From Frankia canadensis (lineage in GTDB: Bacteria > Actinomycetota > Actinomycetes > Frankiales > Frankiaceae), in NCBI RefSeq assembly GCF_900197875.1, contig NZ_FZMO01000334.1, positions 1 through 64,000 of the forward strand: a DNA stretch of 64,000 bases, read 5' to 3'. Made by a program: the position numbers and the translations under genes. Every line of letters begins with the position of its first letter. Within the stretch, counting starts at the first letter, position 1. A model generated the notes under the pieces. The model had not been told where the DNA came from, did not search any database, and saw nothing but the letters and a program-made list of their open reading frames with translations. Shown in pieces: positions 25,704-34,406 of the stretch.

Positions 25704-26870
25704 ATGAGCGGTGGAGCGCGACGCGCACCGGAGCTGCCGGCTTGGCCGCAGTACTCCGACGAGGAGCGCGACGGTCTGATCCGGGCCCTGGAGCAGGGCC
25801 AGTGGTGGCGCATGGGCGGAAGTGAGGTCGACAGCTTCGAGCGTGAATTCGCCGCCTATCACGGCGCCGACTACGCCCTGGCCGTCACGAACGGGACCCA
25901 CGCCCTGGAGCTTGCTCTGCAGGTACTCGGTGTCGGGCCGGGCACGGAGGTCATCGTCCCGGGGTTCACGTTCATCTCGTCCTCCCAGGCCGCGCAGCGT
26001 CTCGGCGCCGTGGCGGTACCGGTCGACGTCGACCTGGACACCTACTGCATCGATCCCGCCGCGGCCGCCGCCGCCGTGACGCCCCGCACCAAGGCGATCA
26101 TGCCGGTGCACATGGCCGGCCAGATCGCGGACATGGATGCGCTGGCCAAGCTGTCGGCCGACACCGGCATCCCGATCATCCAGGACGCCGCGCACGCCCA
26201 CGGTGCCCAGTGGCAGGGCCGCAAGGTCGGCGAGCTCGGCTCCGTGGCCGCGTTCAGCTTCCAGAACGGCAAGCTCATGACGGCCGGTGAGGGCGGCGCC
26301 GTCACGTTCCCGGACGCGGAGCTGCACGAACTCGCCTTCCTGCGGCACAGCTGCGGGCGCCCCCGCACCGACCGCCGGTACTTCCACCAGACCTCCGGCT
26401 CGAACTTCCGGCTCAACGAGTTCTCCGCCTCGGTCCTGCGGGCCCAGCTCGGCCGGCTCGCCGGCCAGATCGACACCCGCGAGCAGCGCTGGCCGGTGCT
26501 CGCCGACGCGCTCGCGGCCATCCCGGGTGTCGTTCCCCAGGGCCGCGACGAGCGTTGTGACCGCAAGCCGCACTACATGGCGATGTTCCGGGTCCCCGGC
26601 CTCGGTGAGGAGCGCCGCAACGCCCTCGTCGACGCGCTTGTCGAGCGTGGGCTGCCCGCCTTCGCCGCGTTCCGCGCGATCTACCGCTCCAACGGCTTCT
26701 GGGAGACCGGCGCCCCGGACGAGACGGTCGACGACATCGCGCGGCGCTGCCCGAACACCGAGGCGCTCAGCGCCGACGGCATCTGGCTGCACCACCGCAC
26801 CCTGCTGGGCACCGAGGAGCAGATGCACGAGGTCGCGGCCGTCGTGGCCGACACCATGGCGGCCCAGTGA
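25704..26870 (+). CDS. rifK: 3-amino-5-hydroxybenzoate (AHBA) synthase
   Basis: 388 residues, the same length as RifK. It is a PLP enzyme of the DegT/DnrJ/EryC1 class. Hallmarks of the AHBA subgroup are seen: ALEQGQWWRMGGSEVDSFER, VPGFTFISSSQAAQRLGAV, FSFQNGKLMTAGEGGAV with the PLP lysine, and LRHSCGRPRTDRRYFHQTSG. The enzyme aromatises aminodehydroshikimate to AHBA. With its RifL partner it also helps convert UDP-glucose to the kanosamine precursor. The ATG at 25704 is chosen over an in-frame GTG at 25695 because of spacing to the ribosome site. It heads a unit with rifL and rifM. Confidence 0.96.
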   Translation: MSGGARRAPELPAWPQYSDEERDGLIRALEQGQWWRMGGSEVDSFEREFAAYHGADYALAVTNGTHALELALQVLGVGPGTEVIVPGFTFISSSQAAQRLGAVAVPVDVDLDTYCIDPAAAAAAVTPRTKAIMPVHMAGQIADMDALAKLSADTGIPIIQDAAHAHGAQWQGRKVGELGSVAAFSFQNGKLMTAGEGGAVTFPDAELHELAFLRHSCGRPRTDRRYFHQTSGSNFRLNEFSASVLRAQLGRLAGQIDTREQRWPVLADALAAIPGVVPQGRDERCDRKPHYMAMFRVPGLGEERRNALVDALVERGLPAFAAFRAIYRSNGFWETGAPDETVDDIARRCPNTEALSADGIWLHHRTLLGTEEQMHEVAAVVADTMAAQ

Positions 26871-28042
26871 CCGACGGCGGGCCCGTGACCACGGGGGGGC
26901 CAGTGGCCGGGTCGACACCGATCCGGGTCGCCGTCGTCGGCCTCGGCTGGGCCGGGCGGTCGATCTGGCTGCCCCGGCTGCGGGAGCATCGGCGCTTCAC
27001 GGTGATCGCGGCGGTGGATCCCGACCCCACCGCGCGCGCTGCCGTCGCCGGGGAGGATCCAGACCTGGCGGTCGTCGCCGACGTGGCCGAGCTCGGCGCG
27101 GTCCGGCCCGACCTCGCTGTCGTGGCGGTGCCCAACCACCGGCACGCCGACATCGCCGAGCGGCTGCTGAGCGCCGGCGTCCCGGTGTTCCTGGAGAAGC
27201 CGGTGTGCCTCAGCTCGGCGGAAGCCGACCGGCTGGCCGTCGCGGAGCGAGCGGGCGACGTCACCCTGCTGGCCGGCAGCGCGGCCCGCTACCGGGCCGA
27301 CGTCAGTCGGCTCTACGAGGTCGCGGCGGGTCTCGGCGCGATCCGCCACGTCGACCTCGCCTGGGTCCGCGCCCGCGGCATCCCGGACGCGGGCGGCTGG
27401 TTCACCCGCCGCGAGCAGTCCGGCGGCGGCGCGCTGGTCGACCTCGGCTGGCATCTTCTCGACACGCTCACTCCGCTGCTCGGCAGCGTCCACTTCCACC
27501 AGGTCGTCGGCACGACGTCGGACGACTTCGTCAGCGACGGCGCGTGGGCCGCCTCCTGGCGCCACGGTGACGAGGAGGACCAGGCGGCGGAGCAGGGACC
27601 GGCAGGTGTCCGGACCGCCCGCGCGGGAGGCGACGTCGAGGACACCGTGCGTGGCTTCCTGGTGACCGAACAGGGCACCTCGGTCGCGCTGCGGGCGAGC
27701 TGGGCCTCGCACGAGGCCCGCGACATCACCGCGATCCGCGTCGAGGGCACAGCCGGAACCGCCTCGCTGACCTGCACGTTCGGTTTCGGGCCGAACCGGC
27801 AGGACCGCTCGGCCCTGACCGTCACCCGTACCGGTCAGACCACCGCGGTCGACCTGCCCGAGGAACCCATCGGGACCGAGTACCGGCGCCAGCTCGACGA
27901 GCTGCCGGCGATGCTCGCCGACCCGGCCTTCCGGGGACGCGCGATCGCCGAGGTCCGCCCGACCATCGCCGCGATCGAACGGCTCTACGACTCCGCCCGT
28001 TCGCACCGGGCGGCATCCGCCCTCGTCCCCGCGGGCCGATGA
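26867..28042 (+). CDS. rifL: AHBA-pathway oxidoreductase, RifL-like (GFO/IDH/MocA family)
   Basis: 391 residues, GTG start overlapping the rifK stop by four bases (GTGA). The NAD(P)-binding motif VAVVGLGWAGRSIWLPRLR is near residue 22, and the family signature EKPVCLS follows at about 115. A later segment RREQSGGGALVDLGWHLLD carries the conserved DxxxH-type catalytic region. RifL homologs oxidise the sugar nucleotide at C3 so that RifK can transaminate it toward kanosamine. The translational coupling fits the reported RifK-RifL partnership. Confidence 0.9.
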   Translation: MTDGGPVTTGGPVAGSTPIRVAVVGLGWAGRSIWLPRLREHRRFTVIAAVDPDPTARAAVAGEDPDLAVVADVAELGAVRPDLAVVAVPNHRHADIAERLLSAGVPVFLEKPVCLSSAEADRLAVAERAGDVTLLAGSAARYRADVSRLYEVAAGLGAIRHVDLAWVRARGIPDAGGWFTRREQSGGGALVDLGWHLLDTLTPLLGSVHFHQVVGTTSDDFVSDGAWAASWRHGDEEDQAAEQGPAGVRTARAGGDVEDTVRGFLVTEQGTSVALRASWASHEARDITAIRVEGTAGTASLTCTFGFGPNRQDRSALTVTRTGQTTAVDLPEEPIGTEYRRQLDELPAMLADPAFRGRAIAEVRPTIAAIERLYDSARSHRAASALVPAGR

Positions 28043-28075
28043 CGCCCCGCCGACAAGTCACCGAGGTCCTACGCG

Positions 28076-29002
28076 TTGAGCCCGGAGGGGCATGTGGGTA
28101 CGGAACCTGACGGCAACCGCGCGGACGGTGGCTTCGGCCCGCCCGAGACCGTGCAGGCCCGGCTGGTCGCGGCCGGTGGGATCCGCCGGCGGACGGTGAT
28201 CTTCGATCTCGACGGCGTCCTCGTGGACAGCTTCGGCGTCATGCGCCAGGCCTTCACGATCGCCTACGCCGAGGTCGTCGGCCCGGGCGAGCCGCCGTTC
28301 GAGGAGTACGAGCGTCACCTGGGGCGCTACTTCCCCGACATCATGCGAATCATGAATCTGCCGCTGGAGATGGAGGAGCCGTTCGTCCGGGAGAGCTACC
28401 GGCTCGCCCGCGAGGTCGTCCTCTTCGACGGCGTCGCGGACATGCTGCGCACGCTGCGGGAGCGCGGCTACGGGCTGGCGGTCGCCACCGGCAAGGCCGG
28501 CCCGAGGGCCCGCCATCTGCTCGGCGAGCTCGGTGTGCTGGGGCTGTTCGACCATGTGCTCGGCTCCGATGAGATCCCCCGGCCCAAGCCCGCACCCGAC
28601 ATCGTGCTGCGGGCGCTTGACCTGCTCGGCGCGGAACCCGGCGAGGCGATGATGATCGGGGACGCGGTCGCGGACCTCGACAGCGCCCGCGGTGCCGGGG
28701 TCATGGCCGTCGCCGCGCTGTGGGGAGAGACCGACGGTGTCGAGCTGATCGCCGCCGAGCCGGACGCGATTCTGCACCGGCCGGCGGACCTGCTCGCGCT
28801 GCTCGGTGAGTCGCCGGCGGGGTTCGGCCCCGGATCGGCGGACGGCTCCACGCGGCCCGCGCCGGATGTTCCGGCCGCACGCTCGGATGGTTCCCCCGTG
28901 CCGCCCACCGCGGTCGCGACGGCCGCCGTGCCACCGGCCGGTCTGGCGCCGCCGGTCGCCGCCGGGGCGCCGGTCGCCGGTGGGGTCCTCTCCGGCGACT
29001 GA
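28076..29002 (+). CDS. rifM: AHBA-pathway HAD phosphatase, RifM-like
   Basis: A HAD-superfamily hydrolase with all four motifs: I in VIFDLDGVLVDSFGVM, II in LAVATGKAGPRARHLL, III Lys in DEIPRPKPAPDIVLRALDLL, and IV in AMMIGDAVADLDSARGAG. The annotated start is a TTG at 28076, 33 bases after rifL; a GTG further in (near 28151) is equally possible, because the first 35 residues are low-complexity. The C-terminal 60 residues are also Ala/Pro-rich and beyond the family's usual end. In AHBA clusters RifM homologs act on the sugar-nucleotide branch that releases kanosamine. Confidence 0.85.
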   Translation: MSPEGHVGTEPDGNRADGGFGPPETVQARLVAAGGIRRRTVIFDLDGVLVDSFGVMRQAFTIAYAEVVGPGEPPFEEYERHLGRYFPDIMRIMNLPLEMEEPFVRESYRLAREVVLFDGVADMLRTLRERGYGLAVATGKAGPRARHLLGELGVLGLFDHVLGSDEIPRPKPAPDIVLRALDLLGAEPGEAMMIGDAVADLDSARGAGVMAVAALWGETDGVELIAAEPDAILHRPADLLALLGESPAGFGPGSADGSTRPAPDVPAARSDGSPVPPTAVATAAVPPAGLAPPVAAGAPVAGGVLSGD

Positions 29003-29138
29003 CACCCCGGAGCGACGCCTCGGACTGACGCACCTGTCGGCAGCTGCGTCCCTGGCAGCCCAGCCCCTGGCCGGCGACGCCCGCGCCCCGGCCAGGGAGT
29101 TCGACCACCGGGGGAGACTGGCCGGGTGGGGCGACGGG

Positions 29139-30191
29139 TCAGCCGGCTGGGACGTGGGCGGGCCGGAGGGCCTGGCGGGCGAGCAGGGTCGCGCCCGCGA
29201 GGGACGACAGGCCGCCGAGGACCGCCGCGCGCACCGGCGCCGGCGGATGGCCGGGCCGCGCGAGCCCACGGGCATGCTCGGCCACGGCGTCGGTGAACCC
29301 GGGCAGCCCGTCGGCGAACCCGCCGCCCACCACGGCCAGCGCCGGGTGCAGCAGCTCGGTGAGGCTGACCACGGCGACCGCCACCGCCGCCGCGCTCTCC
29401 CGCACCGCCCGCACCGCCCAGTCGGCGCCGTCCACCCAGCCCGCGCGCAGCTCGACGAAGTCCACGCCCCGCACGCCGCCCTCGCCGCCGCGCTCGACGT
29501 CGGCAGCGGTGACAGCGGTGACAGCGGTGACAGCGGTGGCGGCGGTGACAGCGGTGGCGGCCCGGTGGCGGGCGGCGCGGCGCAGGGTGGCGGGGCCGCT
29601 GGCGATGGCCTGCACGCAGCCGCGCCGCCCGCAGCCGCACGGCGGGCCGTCCATGGCGATCACCATGTGTCCCACCTCGGCCGAGCCGCGGCCGGGCCCT
29701 GGGCAGGGCCGACCGGCCAGCACGATCCCGCCGCCCACCCCGGTGCCGACGCCGATGTAGACGACGTCCGGGCAGCCGGCGGCCGAGGCCTCCGCGAGCG
29801 CGGCGACGTCGCCGTCGTCGGCATGAGCGATCGTGGCGCCCGGCACCAGCCCGCGCAGCGTGTCGGCGAACCGAAGCCCGGTCCAGCTCGGCCGGCCCGG
29901 CCAGGTGGTCACCAAGCCCGCCGCGTCGACGGTCCCCGGCATCGCGACGCCGACGGCCTCCACCGGACCGGCCCAGCGGACCAGCAGGGCGGCGACGTGC
30001 TCGGCGAGGTCCTCGACGTCGCGCGCCGCCGGTGCGGCCGGCTGCCAACGCAGGGTCGCCTCGACCGGTGCGGGTGCGGGCGCGGGCGCGGCGGGTTCGA
30101 TCCGCAGGGCGACCTTGGTGCCGCCGATGTCGATGCCGAGCACCCCGGCGACACCGGCGCCGACAGCGGGCGGCAGGGCGGTGGATGACAC
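29139..30191 (-). CDS. rifN: ROK-family kinase, RifN-like (kanosamine 6-kinase)
   Basis: 350 residues from a GTG at 30189-30191 behind AGAGGAG. The ATP-binding motif GVLGIDIGGTKVALRIEP and the ROK zinc motif CGCGRRGCVQAIASG are present, with the general-base Asp in the AHADDGDVAALAE region. In AHBA pathways this kinase makes kanosamine 6-phosphate. It is last in the leftward unit rifG-rifI-rifN and convergent with rifM. A six-unit TAV-type repeat interrupts the region after the zinc motif (29502-29555). The longer frame to 30536 is arginine-rich and rejected. Confidence 0.88.
   Translation of the reverse strand: MSSTALPPAVGAGVAGVLGIDIGGTKVALRIEPAAPAPAPAPVEATLRWQPAAPAARDVEDLAEHVAALLVRWAGPVEAVGVAMPGTVDAAGLVTTWPGRPSWTGLRFADTLRGLVPGATIAHADDGDVAALAEASAAGCPDVVYIGVGTGVGGGIVLAGRPCPGPGRGSAEVGHMVIAMDGPPCGCGRRGCVQAIASGPATLRRAARHRAATAVTAATAVTAVTAVTAADVERGGEGGVRGVDFVELRAGWVDGADWAVRAVRESAAAVAVAVVSLTELLHPALAVVGGGFADGLPGFTDAVAEHARGLARPGHPPAPVRAAVLGGLSSLAGATLLARQALRPAHVPAG
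29502..29555. repeat. 9-base tandem repeat inside rifN
   Basis: Six head-to-tail units of the GACAGCGGT type (two carry GG in place of GA at their start). On the coding strand they add a run of Thr-Ala-Val triplets. Such an array is prone to copy-number change without frameshift. Confidence 0.85.
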
Positions 30192-30214
30192 GGTGGGACT
30201 CCTCTCGCCGCCGG

Positions 30215-31048
30215 TCAGGCGCGCTGCGCGGGGATGAGACCGAAGAACGAGCGGTACAGGTCGAGCTGCTCGGCGAGCATGTGGATGCCGGGATGGGTGG
30301 GTAGCCCGAGGGTGGCGGCGGCGGCCAGCAGCCGGGTGCGCGCGGGCTTCATGATGATGTCCGCGACCACGCAGCCGGCGGGCAGCGCGTCGGGCGGGAA
30401 GGGCAGCGGGTCGTCGGGGCGCAGGCCGAGCGGTGTCGCGTTGACCGCCAGATCCGCGTCGCCCAGCACCGGTGCGGCGGCGGCGACGGTGCGTCCCGGC
30501 CAGTGCGCGTCCAGCCGGGCGACGAGGTCCGCGCACTTGTCCTGGTCCGGGTCGTGGATGGCCAGCGGGCCGCAGCCGGCCTCGAGCAGCGCGACCGCGA
30601 TCGCGCTGCCGGCGCCGCCCGCGCCCAGGAGCGCGACCCGCGCGCCGCGCGGCGGGTGCCCGGCGGCGGTGAGGCCGCGGACGAAGCCGGCGCCGTCGAA
30701 GTTGTCCGCGCGCCAGCCGCCGGGAGCGCGGCGCAGCACGTTGGCGCTGCCGCTGATCGCGGCGGCGGTGCTGCGCTCACTGGCCAGGGTGCAGGCGGCG
30801 ATCTTGTGCGGGATCGTGACGAGCACGCCGTCGAGGTTCCCGATCGCTTCCAGACCTTCCAGCACGGTGGCGAACCGCCGTGGGTGGGCCTGCACGGGGA
30901 TCAGGACGGCGTCCATCGCGAGCCGAGCGAACAGCGGGTTGAGCAGCGCGGGCGCCTGGACCTGGGTGACCGGGTCGCCGATCACCGCGTACAGCCTGGT
31001 GGTGCCGCTGATCGGTAGCGCGGTGGGCGTGGTGGGGGGCGCGGTCAC
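30215..31048 (-). CDS. rifI: Shikimate/quinate dehydrogenase, RifI-like
   Basis: 277 residues, GTG start overlapping the rifG stop (GTGA). Substrate-binding features: LYAVIGDPVTQVQAPALLNP, VTIPHKIAACTLA with the catalytic Lys, and DNFDGAGFVRGL. The NAD(P) motif is ALLGAGGAGSAIAVALLEAG. The usual SxS substrate pair after the first motif reads VQAP, so specificity differs from AroE. In AHBA clusters RifI-type enzymes act as aminoquinate/aminoshikimate dehydrogenases. Confidence 0.88.
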   Translation of the reverse strand: MTAPPTTPTALPISGTTRLYAVIGDPVTQVQAPALLNPLFARLAMDAVLIPVQAHPRRFATVLEGLEAIGNLDGVLVTIPHKIAACTLASERSTAAAISGSANVLRRAPGGWRADNFDGAGFVRGLTAAGHPPRGARVALLGAGGAGSAIAVALLEAGCGPLAIHDPDQDKCADLVARLDAHWPGRTVAAAAPVLGDADLAVNATPLGLRPDDPLPFPPDALPAGCVVADIIMKPARTRLLAAAATLGLPTHPGIHMLAEQLDLYRSFFGLIPAQRA

Positions 31049-32118
31049 GCCGCGTCCTGGCGCGGCATCGCGGCGAGCGTCGAGAGCACGACCCGCTCGT
31101 CGACATCGGGGACCAGCTCGGGACCGTTCGCGCCGTCGAGCACGAACGTCAGCCCGGTGTTCGTCGACTTCTTGTCCAGCCGCATCACGGCGACGAGGTC
31201 GGCCGCCCCGGCGCCGGCTGGCAGGGCCGTGGGCAGGCCGTAGCCTCGCACGACGTCGAGGTGCTCGGCGACCCGGTCGGGCCCGATCCGGCCGAGGGCG
31301 CCCGCGAGCTGACCGGCGAACACGGTACCGACGGCCACCGCCTCGCCGTGGCGCAGCGCGTAGTCGGTGACCCGTTCCAGCGCGTGGCCGAGGGTGTGCC
31401 CGTAGTTGAGGATGTGGCGCAGGCTCGCGTCGCGCTCGTCGCGGGCGACGACGGCGGCCTTGAGCGCGACGCTGGCCGCGATCTGCTCGGCGACCGGGCG
31501 TCCCAGCAGGTCGGGAGCGCCGATGAAGTGCGCTCGGGCGATCTCGCCGTAGCCGTTGATCCACTCCCGGCGGGGCAGAGTGGCCAGCAGGTCGGTGTCG
31601 CACAGGACGGCGCTCGGCTGCCAGTAGGCCCCGACGAGGTTCTTGCCGGCGGACAGGTTCACCGCGGTCTTCCCGCCGACGCTCGCGTCCACCTGGGCGA
31701 GCAGGGACGTCGGCAGATGGATGACGGCGACGCCGCGGTGGTAGAGCGCGGCCGCGAGCCCGACGACGTCGGTCGTCGTGCCGCCGCCGCAGGAGATGAC
31801 CACGTCGGACCGGGTCAGCCCGAAGTCGGTGAACCGCCCGCACAGCGCCTCGACGTTCGCGAGCGTCTTGTCCGCCTCGCCGTCGCGGGCGGGCAGTCGC
31901 AGCGCTGGCACTCGCGGATCCGGCACGGTGTCCAGGGGACGGGCGGAGACGATGACCGCGCGCCGGGCCCCGGTCCGGGCGACGATCTCGGGCAGGACCC
32001 GGCGTACCCCCGGGCCGATCTCGACCGGGTAGGAGCGTGCGCCGAGGTCGACCAGGACGCGGTGATGGTCCGGGCCGAGGCGTTCGATCGAGCTGAGTGG
32101 CTGCCCCACTGTCGGCAT
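31045..32118 (-). CDS. rifG: AminoDHQ synthase, RifG-like
   Basis: 357 residues with ATG start behind AAAGGATGG. It has the dehydroquinate synthase fold: NAD region DVVISCGGGTTTDVVGLAAA, IHLPTSLLAQVDASVGGKTA with the catalytic Lys, NGYGEIARAHF, and the zinc ligands in NYGHTLGHALE with a following His in RHGEAVAVG. The standard AroB Glu-Met-x-K stretch reads GEIARAHF, a change seen in the aminoDHQ subgroup. It cyclises aminoDAHP to aminoDHQ. It is the first gene of rifG-rifI-rifN. Confidence 0.92.
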   Translation of the reverse strand: MPTVGQPLSSIERLGPDHHRVLVDLGARSYPVEIGPGVRRVLPEIVARTGARRAVIVSARPLDTVPDPRVPALRLPARDGEADKTLANVEALCGRFTDFGLTRSDVVISCGGGTTTDVVGLAAALYHRGVAVIHLPTSLLAQVDASVGGKTAVNLSAGKNLVGAYWQPSAVLCDTDLLATLPRREWINGYGEIARAHFIGAPDLLGRPVAEQIAASVALKAAVVARDERDASLRHILNYGHTLGHALERVTDYALRHGEAVAVGTVFAGQLAGALGRIGPDRVAEHLDVVRGYGLPTALPAGAGAADLVAVMRLDKKSTNTGLTFVLDGANGPELVPDVDERVVLSTLAAMPRQDAA

Positions 32119-32546
32119 CGACAGCCATCCTTTCGGTTGTGGTCGTGACAGGCGCCATGCGGACGGCCGACCCGCCGGGCAATCGCGCGGGCGGGCACCC
32201 GCCCGCGCGGTGACGCCCGGGTTGCCCGGCCGCGTCCAGTCTGCCGGGAGCGGTGCCGCCTGCCCTCACCAGGGGCGCCTGATCCGATCTGGTGACCCTG
32301 GTGGCGGCCGCGCACGCCCCGCGACGAAGGTCCGCGCACGTCCTATACGTCGTCGCCGCTGTGACGCAGGCCATACGGGGGGCGCTTTCGGGGAACTGTG
32401 ATGTTCCATATGTTCGCTTTTGGCGTGGTGTTCGGGACGCCGCCGCGGATCTGCGTCAGGCTCGACGAGAACGGGTCGGTCCGCGGGCCGACGCTGCGTC
32501 GGGAACGATCAGGACGAGCGGTAGTTCGTCCACTGAGGAGTCCGTC
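32119..32546. promoter_or_regulatory. Divergent promoter region rifG / membrane protein
   Basis: About 430 bases without a gene. A small inverted repeat GGAAC-n6-GTTCC lies at 32392-32407 in a relatively AT-rich stretch and could be an operator. Confidence 0.35.
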
Positions 32547-33008
32547 ATGACCAGACCGACCGCCGCCAGTGCCGATTCCGGGCCGGCGCCGGCCGGGGCA
32601 TCCGCCAGGGCATCGGTCGGGTCGGCGAAGGCGGGCGGCGGCGCGCCGGCCGGTTCCGACCCCCGGCGTCCGGGAAGCGCCACGGAAGGCGCGGAGCCGG
32701 TCGGGGCCGCCGCGCCGGGCACCGGGGCGGCGCCACATGCTCCGTATCCGGACGATGACCCCGGCCAGGCGATGGCCGATAGCCCGGAAGTGACCGCCGA
32801 CGAACTGCCGGGAGCACGGGCGCTGTGGATTCTCGCGTTCACGTTCGCCGCCGTCGGGTTGTTCTTCCCGCTTTCCGGCCTGATCGCGATCGGTTGCGGC
32901 GCCCTGGCCTGGCGGCGGGGCAGCGGACGCGGCCGGGTGGCGACCTTCGTCGCGATCGCGACCACCCTCATCGGCGTCGTGCTGACCGTCGTGGTGCTGA
33001 CCACCTGA
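32547..33008 (+). CDS. Membrane protein with DUF4190-like C-terminus
   Basis: 153 residues, ATG behind CTGAGGAG. A disordered Ala/Gly/Pro N-terminus of about 95 residues precedes two membrane helices (LWILAFTFAAVGLFFPLSGL and VATFVAIATTLIGVVLTVVV) joined by GCGALAWRRGSGRGR. This is the DUF4190 pattern; no function is known. A strong terminator follows. Confidence 0.75.
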   Translation: MTRPTAASADSGPAPAGASARASVGSAKAGGGAPAGSDPRRPGSATEGAEPVGAAAPGTGAAPHAPYPDDDPGQAMADSPEVTADELPGARALWILAFTFAAVGLFFPLSGLIAIGCGALAWRRGSGRGRVATFVAIATTLIGVVLTVVVLTT

Positions 33009-33086
33009 GACCACCTGACCGGGCACGTCGCCCCTCGCCGGGCCGACCGCGCGAGACGACGGACGCGGGCACTTCCGCGCACAGGT

Positions 33087-33121
33087 GAGGCCGCCCAGCT
33101 CGGGGGGTGCCGGGCGGCCTC
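33087..33121. terminator. Bidirectional hairpin terminator
   Basis: A perfect 10-base inverted repeat, GAGGCCGCCC and GGGCGGCCTC, with a 15-base loop between two convergent genes. Confidence 0.75.
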
Positions 33122-33201
33122 CTATTCATGATGACATTTGAACCGTCCCGGACACAAGCCAGCCGACCACTCGGGGCGTCGGCCCAGGTGGCAGGGGAAG
33201 G

Positions 33202-33777
33202 TCAGGCAGGCCAGGGTGCGCCGCGCTGCAACAGGTCGACGAGCAGGCCCGAGCCGCCGTCCAGGTAGGCCTGGGTGGGGCTGCCCGGATCCGGCTGGAT
33301 CTGCTCGACCAGGGCACCACCGCGGCCCGCGCCGCGCAACGCGGCCGCCAGATCGTCGACCAGGTAGCCGATGGCGAACAGACCCTCGCCGCGAAGATCG
33401 AGCATCTCGCGCGCCAGTGACGGCTGGTGCCCCGGCTCGACCAGCTGGACGTGGCCCGCGCCGAGACGGCCGACAGCCACCCGGGCGCCGTCGAGGGCGA
33501 TGGTCCGGTTACGGCGCAATGCCGGGCCGGACAGCGCCACCACCTGCCAGGAGTCGATGCCGAGGGCGACCGTGTAAAGCCCGCGGGCCAGGTCGAGGTC
33601 GGCGACGACGATGCCGAAGTGGTGAAAGGTCAGGTTGGCCAGGATCGAATCAACCGCGGCGAATCCCGTGCCCGGTCGCGGCGCGAGCGGGAATTGCCCG
33701 ACGGGTGCCCGGCCGGTGGCGGAGATACCGCCCGCCCGCTCGGGCGCACGAGTGAGAAAGACCGATTCCGTTGACAC
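33202..33777 (-). CDS. VOC-family protein (glyoxalase fold)
   Basis: 191 residues from a GTG behind GGAGGGGG. After a 45-residue lead the VOC fold starts FHHFGIVVADLDLARGLYTV and has the second half from GEGLFAIGYLVDDLAAALRG. His in FHHF and Glu near VQLVEPG are candidate metal ligands. It resembles methylmalonyl-CoA epimerase-like VOC proteins, but substrate cannot be told. It is divergent from a cupin gene and lies between the AHBA cassette and the halogenase. Confidence 0.75.
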   Translation of the reverse strand: MSTESVFLTRAPERAGGISATGRAPVGQFPLAPRPGTGFAAVDSILANLTFHHFGIVVADLDLARGLYTVALGIDSWQVVALSGPALRRNRTIALDGARVAVGRLGAGHVQLVEPGHQPSLAREMLDLRGEGLFAIGYLVDDLAAALRGAGRGGALVEQIQPDPGSPTQAYLDGGSGLLVDLLQRGAPWPA

Positions 33778-33874
33778 GACGCCCCCTCCACGTCCCACCG
33801 GCATCGGGGGAGTTTGCCGATCGTATCGTCGTCCCCCGGCGCCGACTGCCGGCGGGGCGTGCACGGCGGCGGCC

Positions 33875-33935
33875 GTTCCACGCTACGGAGTTTGTTCCAC
33901 GCGGCTGGTTGTTCCGCCCGGAGACGGTAGTTCCG
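33875..33935. promoter_or_regulatory. Array of four GTTCC motifs
   Basis: GTTCC occurs at 33875, 33894, 33911 and 33930, spaced 19, 17 and 19 bases and always followed by AC or GC. The array lies directly upstream of the cupin gene in the divergent gap with the VOC gene. The regular spacing suggests operator half-sites for an unknown regulator. Confidence 0.4.
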
Positions 33936-33970
33936 CCGCGGCGCCCCCGCGGTCGACGATGATGCCTCCC

Positions 33971-34333
33971 ATGCCGACTTTCATCGAGAAGCCGACCATC
34001 GTCGAGGCCGCCGGGAACCTGCCCAAAGTCATTCGTGAGTATGTGGGGGCGGTGAACACCGGCACCCGCGGACTGAGCATCGCGCACATGTCGAGCCCGG
34101 GCGGGTGGGCCGAGCCCGGCCAGCGCCCCGAGTTCGACGAGTACACGATCGTCCTGCGCGGGGCGGTCCTGGTGGAGCACGAAGGCGGAACCCTCGAGGT
34201 CGGAGCGGGTCAGGCGGTGCGCACGGCTGCCGGGGAGTGGGTGCGCTACAGCACGCCGGGACCCGACGGCGCCGACTACGTCTCCGTCTGCCTGCCGGGC
34301 TTCACCCCCGACACCGTCCACCGGGACGCGTGA
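33971..34333 (+). CDS. Small cupin-domain protein
   Basis: 120 residues; one of three nearby in-frame ATGs (33959, 33962, 33971). A single cupin barrel: the first motif is represented by FDEYTIVLRGAVLVEHEGG and the second by the region around GQAVRTAAGEWVRYSTPGPD. The usual cupin His residues are mostly missing, so metal binding is uncertain. It may bind or sense a small molecule. The gene is followed by a pirin gene. Confidence 0.72.
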   Translation: MPTFIEKPTIVEAAGNLPKVIREYVGAVNTGTRGLSIAHMSSPGGWAEPGQRPEFDEYTIVLRGAVLVEHEGGTLEVGAGQAVRTAAGEWVRYSTPGPDGADYVSVCLPGFTPDTVHRDA

Positions 34334-34374
34334 GAGCCGCCCGGGCGGCGCGGCACCGTTCTGGCATCCATATC

Positions 34375-34395
34375 ACGTTGTTGCGTGTACAACGT
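34375..34395. promoter_or_regulatory. Inverted repeat upstream of pirin
   Basis: ACGTTGT and ACAACGT, 7-base perfect arms with a 7-base spacer, end 11 bases before the pirin ATG. A repressor operator is likely. Confidence 0.5.
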
Positions 34396-34406
34396 ATTGT
34401 GGATGG

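Noticed and set aside
29502-29555. CRISPR-like array
   Set aside because: Units are 9 bases, head to tail, without spacers, inside a coding gene.
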